Part shown: positions 1 through 6,720 of the stretch, piece by piece
Position numbering within the stretch: the stretch's first letter is position 1
Layout of the letters: each line of letters begins with the position of its first letter
NCBI GenBank assembly: GCA_007116755.1
Contig: SKHU01000179.1
Coordinates: forward strand, 1-8,387
Origin: Alphaproteobacteria bacterium
GTDB taxonomy: Bacteria; Pseudomonadota; Alphaproteobacteria; Micavibrionales; CSBR16-224
Length of the DNA: 8,387 nucleotides
Reading direction: 5' to 3'
Translations under genes and position numbers: made by a program
The notes under the pieces: model-generated
Database searches by the model: none
Told to the model about the DNA's origin: nothing
What the model saw: the letters and a program-made list of their open reading frames with translations, nothing else

Positions 1-486
1 CCCGCGTTCCTTTTTTTTATTCTTTATATGCAGGCCGGATATTTTATAGCACCGGAAGTGGCTATCAGTCTGGTGCTGATACTGATTCCCACCGTTGTTT
101 ACGGTTTCATTATCTGGCGGCCGACCCTGCGCGGCCGTCTGAAGCTTGACTATCTCTCCGGCTTTAGACTCTATCTGGAAACAGCGGAAAAAAAACGTTT
201 TGAAGCGTTGCATTCGCCGGAAATGACACCGGAGCTGTTTGAAAAATATCTCCCTTATGCGATCGCGCTGGAAGTGGAAAACAAATGGGCTGCCAAATTC
301 AAAAACGCCGTATCGCCGGATGTGTACAAAACATACCGGACACGCTGGTATTCGGCAAATGGAAATTTTTCAACAACCGCTCTGACCCGCAACCTGTCAA
401 GCGGTTTCCGGTCGAGCCTCAGAAGTGCAGGCGGCGGCGGATCTTCGGGTGGTGGACGCGGCGGCGGGGGAGGCGGCGGATGGTAA
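1..486 (+). CDS. DUF2207 (YciQ-like) membrane protein, C-terminal part (5' end outside window)
   Basis: The reading frame is open from base 1, so this is the last 161 residues of a longer gene; the ATG at 28 lies inside a membrane hairpin and is not a credible start. In order one sees the end of one hydrophobic segment, a second one (about residues 22-43, rich in I/L/V), the post-membrane motif GFRLYLETAEK, the conserved helix motif FEKYLPYAIALEVENKW, a Ser/Arg-rich linker, and a tail of almost pure glycine ending in a terminal Trp. The same elements recur in the full-length paralogue at 3048-4832, which identifies the family. DUF2207 proteins are membrane-anchored envelope proteins of unknown biochemical role, often found beside LemA. 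The glycine codons at the 3' end also appear to provide the ribosome binding site of the next gene, whose ATG overlaps this stop. The family call is firm; the function is unknown. Confidence 0.88.
   Translation, partial: PAFLFFILYMQAGYFIAPEVAISLVLILIPTVVYGFIIWRPTLRGRLKLDYLSGFRLYLETAEKKRFEALHSPEMTPELFEKYLPYAIALEVENKWAAKFKNAVSPDVYKTYRTRWYSANGNFSTTALTRNLSSGFRSSLRSAGGGGSSGGGRGGGGGGGW
466..473 (+). promoter_or_regulatory. Ribosome binding site embedded in glycine codons of the upstream gene
   Basis: GGGGGAGG is formed by the Gly-Gly-Gly codons GGG GGA GGC of the upstream tail. The core GGAGG (469-473) sits 6 nt before the ATG at 480, an ideal distance. The upstream stop TAA (484-486) lies just inside the downstream gene, so translation is probably coupled. 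This site decides the start of the 480-1286 gene: its frame is open further upstream (to at least 285), but no comparable site precedes those earlier ATGs. Confidence 0.7.
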
Positions 487-1286
487 AAAAATACATTCTG
501 CCTGTTCTGTTCCGGTTTATTTTGCCGCTGTGTTTTGCAACTTTTCTGCTGCCTGCTGCGGCCGCTGCGGAAAACAGCCCCGAAACAGAGGAGCGCATCA
601 CCCGTTTTGACGCGCAGGCCACGGTCAATGCCGACGGTTCGGTCAGCGGCACGGAGGAAATTGCCGTTATCGCGCACGGCGAGAGCATCCGTCACGGTGT
701 TTACCGCGACCTGTCCCGCCGCGTCCGGCTGGAAAGCGTTGAAAAAGACGGGCGCGCCGAGCCGTATTTCACGCGCGTACAGGCGGGTATTCGCCGTCTT
801 TATATCGGCAGCAAGGACGATCCGATGCCGGACGGCGATTACCTGTACCGCATCACCTATCATGTGCCGCGTGCGGTTATATATGAGGACAGCCATGACG
901 AGTTGCGCTGGATTATCTCCGCCGGCGGCAGCCGGAACGTTCCGCTTGATACGGTGCGTGTATCGGTGACACTGCCGGACGGGGCGGAAATTCTGCTCTA
1001 TCATGCCGCAACAAAGGGCGGAGAGGGCAGCGCACGCGATTATACCGCGCGCGTAGAGGAAAACACCGTGCATTTTGAAACAACGCGCCGTCTTGAGCCG
1101 GACGAGGTTCTGATCGTGACCGTATCATGGCCGAAGGGTTTTGTTGATCCGCCGGGATTGCTCTATCGTGTTTTGGAACAATACGGCAGCGGGCGGATCC
1201 TGTCCTTCCTGATCTTCTGTATTCTGATTGGTGCGGCTGTTACTGTTATCGGAAAATCCTGCAACGGTGTCTCTAGAAAAAATTAA
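480..1286 (+). CDS. Short DUF2207 protein: signal peptide, N-terminal domain and one membrane segment only
   Basis: The product is 268 aa. It has a signal peptide (residues 1-30: KK, a hydrophobic core, then an Ala run suited to signal peptidase I), an extracytoplasmic beta-rich DUF2207 domain (about 35-225), one membrane helix (about 240-258, ILSFLIFCILIGAAVTVIG) and a 10-residue tail. Family landmarks are HGVYRDL, RRLYIG, YRITYHVPRAVIYED, DELRW and WPKGFVD, each with a counterpart in the full-length paralogue at 3048-4832. That paralogue continues for over 300 residues beyond the membrane helix; this protein stops just after it, where the paralogue has VGKNPP, so the cytoplasmic C-terminal half is absent. 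The usual YWN..G..W core is also altered (RWIISAGGSRN). The start is fixed by the strong site at 466-473. It may be a stable half-protein acting with the C-half encoded at 1930-3051, or a truncated copy; the intact frame and signals favour a functional gene. Confidence 0.85.
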   Translation: MVKKYILPVLFRFILPLCFATFLLPAAAAAENSPETEERITRFDAQATVNADGSVSGTEEIAVIAHGESIRHGVYRDLSRRVRLESVEKDGRAEPYFTRVQAGIRRLYIGSKDDPMPDGDYLYRITYHVPRAVIYEDSHDELRWIISAGGSRNVPLDTVRVSVTLPDGAEILLYHAATKGGEGSARDYTARVEENTVHFETTRRLEPDEVLIVTVSWPKGFVDPPGLLYRVLEQYGSGRILSFLIFCILIGAAVTVIGKSCNGVSRKN

Positions 1287-1342
1287 CCGTTCCATGATAG
1301 AATTTATTTCGGTGGAGGTTTCAAAGAGGGAAAAAAGCTTTT

Positions 1343-1933
1343 ATGGAGATTTTTCTGGTACTTCTTGCGGTTCTTGCGGGAGGGTTGATCTATATTTTCA
1401 ACCGCCTTATCAAACAGCGCCAGCGTGTCAATGAAGGCTGGAGCGGTATTGATGTACAGCTCAAGCGCCGCGCCGATCTGATTCCGTCGATCGTCACAAC
1501 GGTCAAGGGATATGCCGCACATGAAAGCACGGTGCTGGAGCGCGTCACGGAATTGCGGACAAAATGCATCGCCGACCAGAACAAGAATGTGGCAGAACGC
1601 AACGCCTCCGAAAAAGGGCTGGCCGAATCTGTCGGGCAGTTGATGGCCGTGGTGGAAAATTATCCCGATCTGAAGGCCGACAAGAACTTTCGCGAATTGC
1701 AAACCACGCTGGTCGATGTCGAAGATCACCTGCAGATGTCGCGTCGCTATTACAACGGTACGGTGCGGGATATGAATATTCTGGTCGAGTCCTTCCCCAG
1801 CAATCTGGTGGCGAAAATCTTTAAATTCGGCAGTGCCGATTTTTTCGAAATCGACAATCCGATCGAAAAATACGTGCCGGAGGTCAAATTCGAAACGCAG
1901 AAACAAAAACAGCCGGAAGGGGGTGCCGCATGA
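1343..1933 (+). CDS. lemA: LemA family protein
   Basis: The product is 196 aa, a normal length for LemA. An N-terminal membrane helix (residues 3-19) is followed by the family signature NRLIKQRQRVNEGWSGIDVQ, then LKRRADLIPSIVTTVKGYAAHE (read as two adjoining pieces), and by a charged helical region ending in SRRYYNGTVRDMN and a VPEVKF C-terminus. LemA proteins are membrane-anchored helical-bundle proteins facing the outer side of the membrane; their biochemical role is unknown. Pairing with DUF2207 membrane proteins is typical. Here the gene lies between a DUF2207 N-half and a DUF2207 C-half. The start is forced: the frame has a stop at 1298-1300 and no other ATG before 1343; AGAGGG (1325-1330) is a modest ribosome binding site 12 nt away. 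The 56-bp gap upstream is the only gap in the cluster, and I see no clear promoter or terminator in it. The 3' end overlaps the next gene (ATGA). Confidence 0.93.
   Translation: MEIFLVLLAVLAGGLIYIFNRLIKQRQRVNEGWSGIDVQLKRRADLIPSIVTTVKGYAAHESTVLERVTELRTKCIADQNKNVAERNASEKGLAESVGQLMAVVENYPDLKADKNFRELQTTLVDVEDHLQMSRRYYNGTVRDMNILVESFPSNLVAKIFKFGSADFFEIDNPIEKYVPEVKFETQKQKQPEGGAA
1915..1923 (+). promoter_or_regulatory. Ribosome binding site for the gene at 1930
   Basis: GGAAGGGGG lies 6 nt before the ATG at 1930, inside the last codons of lemA. Together with the ATGA stop/start overlap (1930-1933) it supports coupled translation of lemA and the DUF2207 C-half, and it supports this start. Confidence 0.6.
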
Positions 1934-3051
1934 GACGCTTTTTTCCGGCCGCAGCCTGTATCGGCATGACGGCCATTGCATCTTCATATATTTTGTTTGC
2001 TACGCCCTCACAGGCCGCAGCAGACAGTCTGTTGACCATCGGCGATTTTGCCGCGCGGAACAGCTGGCCGGAAGATTTCTGGTTTCGGCTGGGCATCACC
2101 TATATCACCGTATTGGCGATCTATTATACCGTGCTCTGGTCTTTGATCGGCCGCCCGTATAAAGAGAAGGTGATTATCGAGAATTTTACGCCGCCGGAAA
2201 AACTTTCTCCGGCCATCAGCAGTTATGTTTATAACAAAGGGCTGGATATGCCGGTTTGTAAAGCCACGGCATTTTCTGCGGCACTGGCCAGTCTGGGCGT
2301 GAAAGGCTATATCGAGATTCATGAGAAAAAACGCGGAAATTTCGAATTGAAAGCCTTGCGCAAAGCATCCGGAAAACTCTCTGTCGGCGAGAAATATCTG
2401 ATGACACATTTCTTTGCCGACGGCCGCAAGACATTTGCTGTCGATACACAGAACAAATCCGATCTGAAAAAAGTTTTTGATAATTTTGTGCAGATTCTGG
2501 AAAACGAGCATGAAGGGGTTTACTTCAAGGATAATCTGGCCTTTACCCTGCCGCCGGTTTTTCTGTCGGTTCTGTTGGCGCTGACCTATCTTGTCATTGT
2601 GGCGGACGACCATCTGACCAATCTGCAATGTTTTACCGTACTGACGGCGCTGGCTGTGTTGCATACAATACAAATAAGGGCGCTAACCCCGCAGGGACGC
2701 GAGAAAATCCGCTATCTGGAAGGGTTCCGGTATTTTCTTAAAGGAGAGAAACCTGCGGCGGAGGAAGAGAGCGGCCGTACCGGCGAAAACGCACTGAAAT
2801 CGCCGAAAATCACGCCGGCACTGTTTGAACAATATCTGCCTTATGCGATTGCGCTCGGTGTTATCAAGGAATGGGAACAGAAATTCAAGCAGGTTACCGC
2901 AGCAAAAACCTATGATAAATTTAAACTGAAATGGTATACGGGGGCACGTAAAAACATGAAGGCCGGCGATTATTGCAGCGGTTTTTATACGGCGATGCGC
3001 CGCCGCCTGTCCTCTTCGGGTATATCGGGAGAACGTCTGGACAGTACATGA
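1930..3051 (+). CDS. Short DUF2207 protein: signal peptide plus C-terminal membrane half only
   Basis: The product is 373 aa. A signal peptide (residues 1-30, ending PSQAAAD) is followed by only about 20 residues before a membrane helix (53-74, ITYITVLAIYYTVLWSLIG). After it come the cytoplasmic region typical of the C-terminal half of DUF2207 proteins (FTPPEKLSPAISSYV, ALASLGVKGYIEI, ADGRKTF, ENEHEGVYF), a membrane hairpin (about 205-223 and 232-250), GREKIRYLEGFRYFL and FEQYLPYAIALGVIKEWEQKF. All of these have counterparts in the protein at 3048-4832. The roughly 200-residue extracytoplasmic N-terminal domain is missing, and the glycine-Trp tail of the two neighbouring paralogues is replaced by a short Ser/Arg end. 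The gene therefore complements the N-half encoded at 480-1286. It overlaps lemA at its start and the next gene at its end, both by ATGA. Function is unknown; a two-chain DUF2207 acting with LemA is a hypothesis only. Confidence 0.85.
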   Translation: MRRFFPAAACIGMTAIASSYILFATPSQAAADSLLTIGDFAARNSWPEDFWFRLGITYITVLAIYYTVLWSLIGRPYKEKVIIENFTPPEKLSPAISSYVYNKGLDMPVCKATAFSAALASLGVKGYIEIHEKKRGNFELKALRKASGKLSVGEKYLMTHFFADGRKTFAVDTQNKSDLKKVFDNFVQILENEHEGVYFKDNLAFTLPPVFLSVLLALTYLVIVADDHLTNLQCFTVLTALAVLHTIQIRALTPQGREKIRYLEGFRYFLKGEKPAAEEESGRTGENALKSPKITPALFEQYLPYAIALGVIKEWEQKFKQVTAAKTYDKFKLKWYTGARKNMKAGDYCSGFYTAMRRRLSSSGISGERLDST

Positions 3052-4832
3052 GTAACAAAACAGGGCATCAATACGCGATCAATATCCGCATAAAATCTCC
3101 GGCGGCTTTTTTCGGTTTTCTTGCAGCGATGTTTCTCGCAACGCTGTTTTATGCTGCCGCTCCGGCTTATGCTGCGGATGAGCGCATTCTTGCCTTTCAC
3201 AGCGATGTGACCGTGCATGAGGATTCCACGCTGACCGTAACGGAGACAATCCGCGTCCGCAGCACGGGACAGCAGATACGGCGCGGGATTTACCGCGAGT
3301 TTCCGACGCGCTATCAGGATGATCGCGGTTATTACTTTACACTGGGCTTTACATTGCGCGATGTGACGCGCGACGGCCGTCCGGAGCCGCATAGGGTGGA
3401 ACGCGGGAGCAATATGCGGAGAATCTATATCGGACAGGAAGACGTTTTCCTGTCACCCGGGGAATATACCTACCGCATCACCTATGAGGTGTCCCGCGCC
3501 CTGATTTTTCACGAGGATATGGACGAGCTGTACTGGAACGTCACCGGCGATGCATGGCATTTTCCGATTGATGCGGCCTCTGTCGCGCTACGTCTGCCGC
3601 AGGGCGCGCGTGTCGCGGAATATGTCGCCTATACGGGGCGTGAGGGCAGCAGAGAAACAGATTATGCCGAGGCTGGATATACTCAAGACGGCGCGTTTGC
3701 CCTGCGTGCAACGCGGCCGCTGGCACCGCGGGAAGGGCTGACGGTTTCCCTTGCCTTTTCAAAAGGTTTTGTCGACGAGCTGTCCTCCTTCGAAAATCTG
3801 ATGTTGCTGATTGCCAATAACAAGATTTTTGTTTTCAGCCTGCTTTACACCGTTCTTTTGACAGCCTATTTCATTATTGCATGGATGTTTGTCGGAAAAA
3901 ATCCGCCCAAAGGCACGATTATTCCGCGCTTTGCCCCGCCGGAGGGTTTTTCCCCCGCACTGTGCGCCTATGTGCTGCGCATGGGGTTGAAGGGCCCGCA
4001 GGTCGCCTTTACCGCTGCTTTGGTCAGTATGGGCGTAAAAGGCTATCTGACAATTACCGAAAGCGAAAAAGGCGAATTTACCATCAGTTGCGAGAAAAAC
4101 GATTTTTCCAAACTGCCGCCCGGCGAACAGTCGATTGCCGATGCGATGTTTGCTTCGGGCAGGAAAACATACAAGATTCCCAAACGCTATGATGCGGAAT
4201 TTGCCGCCATATTCGAAGGATTTTCCCGTCGCGTTCAGGACGAACATCAGGGCGTTTATTTCAGCAATAATCTTGTTTTTTCGCAAACGCCTCTGCTGCT
4301 GTCCATTCCGGCGGTATCTTTAAACTTTATGTCCTTTAACGCAGGGTTGGTAACAGATATCCAGCTTTTCATTATTGCCGGAGCGCTTCTGGTGCTGCAC
4401 CTCATGTTTACGTCCCTGATGCGCGCGCCGACAGTATACGGGCGTGAAAAAATGGACGAGATCGAAGGGTTCAAACTTTATCTGGAAACAGCGGAGAAAC
4501 TGCGGCTGGACGCGATGCACCCGCCGAAAATGACGCCGGAAATATTTGAAAAATTCCTGCCTTATGCCATGGCGCTGGGTGTAGAGAACAAATGGGCGGG
4601 GTATTTTACAAAATCCATACCGGAAGAACAGTACAGATCGTACAGATCACGCCGCTCGCACTGGTATCGCGGCCGTCATGCCTCTTTCGGTGCGGTGCGT
4701 ATGTGTACGGGGTTGTCGCGCTCGCTGTCTTCAGGTCTGACGCGGGCCTCGCGTTCTTCCTCTTCCGGCGGGCGCGGCGGCGGCGGACGTTCGGGCGGCG
4801 GACGCGGCGGTGGCGGCGGCGGCGGGTGGTAA
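3048..4832 (+). CDS. Full-length DUF2207 (YciQ-like) membrane protein with Gly-rich C-terminus
   Basis: The product is 594 aa. It has a signal peptide with a long n-region (cleavage probably after AYA, residue 42), an extracytoplasmic DUF2207 domain (about 44-243; RRGIYREFPTR, RRIYIG, YTYRITYEV, DELYWNVTGDAWHFPID, KGFVDE), a membrane helix (about 260-282), a cytoplasmic region beginning FAPPEGFSPALCAYV with MGVKGYLTI and DEHQGVYF, a membrane hairpin (about 412-458), GFKLYLETAEK (from about 474), FEKFLPYAMALGVENKW (about 500-516), a Ser/Arg-rich linker and a Gly-rich tail (about 566-594) ending in Trp. This is the complete architecture against which the other three copies can be read. The ATG at 3048 overlaps the preceding stop (ATGA) and precedes a good signal peptide; the frame is open upstream to 2973, but that would add 25 residues with no benefit. 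GGGAGAA (3027-3033) is a distant, weak ribosome binding site, so coupling probably matters. It is the last gene of the + strand cluster. Confidence 0.92.
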   Translation: MSNKTGHQYAINIRIKSPAAFFGFLAAMFLATLFYAAAPAYAADERILAFHSDVTVHEDSTLTVTETIRVRSTGQQIRRGIYREFPTRYQDDRGYYFTLGFTLRDVTRDGRPEPHRVERGSNMRRIYIGQEDVFLSPGEYTYRITYEVSRALIFHEDMDELYWNVTGDAWHFPIDAASVALRLPQGARVAEYVAYTGREGSRETDYAEAGYTQDGAFALRATRPLAPREGLTVSLAFSKGFVDELSSFENLMLLIANNKIFVFSLLYTVLLTAYFIIAWMFVGKNPPKGTIIPRFAPPEGFSPALCAYVLRMGLKGPQVAFTAALVSMGVKGYLTITESEKGEFTISCEKNDFSKLPPGEQSIADAMFASGRKTYKIPKRYDAEFAAIFEGFSRRVQDEHQGVYFSNNLVFSQTPLLLSIPAVSLNFMSFNAGLVTDIQLFIIAGALLVLHLMFTSLMRAPTVYGREKMDEIEGFKLYLETAEKLRLDAMHPPKMTPEIFEKFLPYAMALGVENKWAGYFTKSIPEEQYRSYRSRRSHWYRGRHASFGAVRMCTGLSRSLSSGLTRASRSSSSGGRGGGGRSGGGRGGGGGGGW

Positions 4833-4839
4833 CAGAAAA

Positions 4840-6708
4840 TCAAAGCCAGCCGGGGCGTTCGGGCGCAAACCAGGCCATCAGCAGAAACAGCGCCAAAGCG
4901 GCAGCAGCAGCAATCAGACCGGCGTTTCCGGCAGGCGGCAGCGCCTGTTTTCCGGTATTGCCCCCCTGAAAGGCCAAAATCTTTTTCAGGGCATTCGCTG
5001 CGAAAAGCCGCACGGAAAAATACGCACCGACTGCCAGCAGACCGGCCAGTCCGAAATCAAACAGCATCTGTTCGTTTTCCGGTGCATCGGCAACGGCATA
5101 GCTGCGCAAATCGGCAAAAAACCACAGCGCTGCGGCCACACCGGCCAGCGCTCCGCCGACCACGCCGCCGCGCTGCCGCGGCTTGTCAGTGAGCGCCTTG
5201 ACCGCCTGATCGGCAAACTGGATACAGGCTTTGGCGTATTTGTCGGAAATGCCGCGCGGATATTCGGTTTTCAGATTTTTCAGCAATCTTCCTTTTGGCG
5301 CTTCTCCGGTATGGGAGAAAACATCCTTGATCAATCGCAGTTTGAACGCTTTTTTCATCAGCGTTTCCGTGGCCATCGGCCCTTTGACGATTTTTTGCAG
5401 CGCATCAATGCCGGGTTTGATCAGCGGGTCGAGAAAATCGCCGATTTTGACAATGCAGGACTGGTATCCCGCAATTTCTGCCGGATAGCGCGTTCCGCCG
5501 ATCACATAATCCGCTGTCGCATAGGGCATTTCCAGACGGTAGGAAATTTGCGCCGGCGTCTGTGTTTGCGCCTGTGCAGCTTGCGCCGCCTGTCCGGTCT
5601 GTTGGGTCTGTTCGGTTTGTGCAGGCGGCGGCTGTTGCGCCTGTGCGGCAGCGGCCGGAGCTTCTGACGGCGCTTCGGGCAAAATCATCATAATTTTCGC
5701 ATGGCGGTCTTCGGCCAGTTTCTTTTCTCCCGAACCTTGCAGTAAGGTTTTCACGGGCGGCGGCAGCAGTGTGCTGTCGATCTGCATTTTTGCCAATACG
5801 TCAAAGGTGATTTTGCCGATCGCGCTTTGCCAGCCGCTTTCTTCGCATTCCCGGCAGCCGTGCTGCCCCGATCCGCGGCATTGCGGACAGGTGATGTTCT
5901 TCAAGCCGCGGCAATCGCGACAGGGCGCTTTCATCTTGCCGAAACATTCAGGGCATTGTACTTCCGCCCCGGCCGAATTGGTGACGGTGCCTTTGCGGTG
6001 GCAGATGCGGCAATCCATCATCCCGAAACCTTTGCAGATACGGCAGGGAATCTGGCGTTTGCCTTTGCAATGCGGGCAGTCGTTGCGGCCGTTGCCTTTG
6101 CAGCGTGTGCAGCTTTCATGAAAAACGAAATTGCCGCCGATGCCGTCCAGTACGACTTTTTGCTGCGCTCCCCAGCCCATCAGCGGTGTTTTTTGCAGCG
6201 CTTCGCCGATCTGCAGAATGACGGGCACGGAGGTGAAATCGGTTTTTTTCATCTCTTCAATGCGGGTTTTGACATCCGCTTTGGAGGTGCAGACTGTGCC
6301 CTCCGTGATTTTTCCGGGCTTTGTCTCTTCGGATATATTGGCCGTCACCGTTATTTCAACGGGAATATCCATCCGCAGCATTTGCTGGTTTTTGTTCTGC
6401 ACGCGTGCGTCATAGACAGTCAGACCGTTGCCGTTGATCCACGCGCCGATATGTTTGGCGGCGGTGTCGGCCAGATCGGGCGGCTCCTCCTGCGGGTCGC
6501 GGGGGTTTTTCGGATCAAAAATATAGGGCGGGGGAAAGAGTTCGGAAGGCGAATCCGCCTTTGCGGCAGCCGTATCGGGTTTTTCCGCAGCAGGCGCAAC
6601 TGCGGCGGCAGGTTGTTGCGGCGCAGTCTCCGCCGGATTCTGTTGCGGTGTTTGCTGTGGCGTTTGCTGCGGCGTTTGCTGCGGTTTCTGCCCGTCCTCT
6701 TCCGACAT
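4840..6708 (-). CDS. Membrane protein with eight-CxxC, DnaJ-type cysteine-rich domain
   Basis: The product is 622 aa. The N-terminus is cytoplasmic-looking and low in complexity (QQTP repeats, then Ala/Pro/Gln to about residue 55). A folded region follows (about 60-195), then a cysteine-rich domain with eight CxxC pairs at residues 200, 211, 222, 233, 252, 263, 274 and 285, mostly followed by G or xG as in the CxxCxGxG repeats of DnaJ. A second Ala/Gln/Pro linker (about 349-390), a region of about 120 residues, and three membrane helices (about 514-532, 549-571, 596-615) complete it. There is no J domain or HPD motif, so it is not DnaJ. The cysteines probably bind zinc, two pairs per ion, giving up to four ions (inference). 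The gene follows a dienelactone hydrolase gene by 12 bp and is probably co-transcribed with it; its own ribosome binding site is weak. The stop lies 7 bp from the convergent DUF2207 gene. I do not recognise a named family; the function is unknown. Confidence 0.85.
   Translation of the reverse strand: MSEEDGQKPQQTPQQTPQQTPQQNPAETAPQQPAAAVAPAAEKPDTAAAKADSPSELFPPPYIFDPKNPRDPQEEPPDLADTAAKHIGAWINGNGLTVYDARVQNKNQQMLRMDIPVEITVTANISEETKPGKITEGTVCTSKADVKTRIEEMKKTDFTSVPVILQIGEALQKTPLMGWGAQQKVVLDGIGGNFVFHESCTRCKGNGRNDCPHCKGKRQIPCRICKGFGMMDCRICHRKGTVTNSAGAEVQCPECFGKMKAPCRDCRGLKNITCPQCRGSGQHGCRECEESGWQSAIGKITFDVLAKMQIDSTLLPPPVKTLLQGSGEKKLAEDRHAKIMMILPEAPSEAPAAAAQAQQPPPAQTEQTQQTGQAAQAAQAQTQTPAQISYRLEMPYATADYVIGGTRYPAEIAGYQSCIVKIGDFLDPLIKPGIDALQKIVKGPMATETLMKKAFKLRLIKDVFSHTGEAPKGRLLKNLKTEYPRGISDKYAKACIQFADQAVKALTDKPRQRGGVVGGALAGVAAALWFFADLRSYAVADAPENEQMLFDFGLAGLLAVGAYFSVRLFAANALKKILAFQGGNTGKQALPPAGNAGLIAAAAALALFLLMAWFAPERPGWL
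6650..6685 (-). repeat. Three tandem 12-bp units encoding Gln/Thr/Pro repeats
   Basis: On the + strand GTTTGCTGTGGC, GTTTGCTGCGGC and GTTTGCTGCGGT follow one another, differing by single bases, with a more diverged fourth copy just left at 6638-6649. On the coding (-) strand this gives the QQTP repeats near the N-terminus of the CxxC membrane protein. The 12-bp unit keeps frame, so copy number could vary between strains without breaking the gene. Confidence 0.8.
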
Positions 6709-6720
6709 ATCAGCCCCGCC

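Noticed and set aside
255..1073. Open frame (272 codons) on the - strand over the first two DUF2207 genes
   Set aside because: It contains a proline run that is just the reverse of the glycine codons, and the + strand carries consistent family motifs.
1287..1342. Gap before lemA as a remnant of the lost C-terminal half of the preceding DUF2207 gene
   Set aside because: Translations of the 56 bp show no convincing match to the following segment of the full-length copy, so remnant status cannot be supported.
1930..2000. Cys10 of the DUF2207 C-half as a lipoprotein attachment site
   Set aside because: The residues before it (PAAAC) lack a Leu-type lipobox and the preceding hydrophobic stretch is too short; the Ala-rich site near residue 29 is a better signal peptidase I site.
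4810..5667. Open frame (285 codons) on the + strand beyond the DUF2207 stop
   Set aside because: It begins inside the Gly-tail DNA in another frame and lies antisense to the C-terminal half of the CxxC protein; no motif or ribosome binding site supports it.
5843..6111. Cysteine-rich region as evidence for a DnaJ chaperone gene
   Set aside because: There is no J domain or HPD motif, the cysteine spacing differs from DnaJ, and the protein has C-terminal membrane helices.
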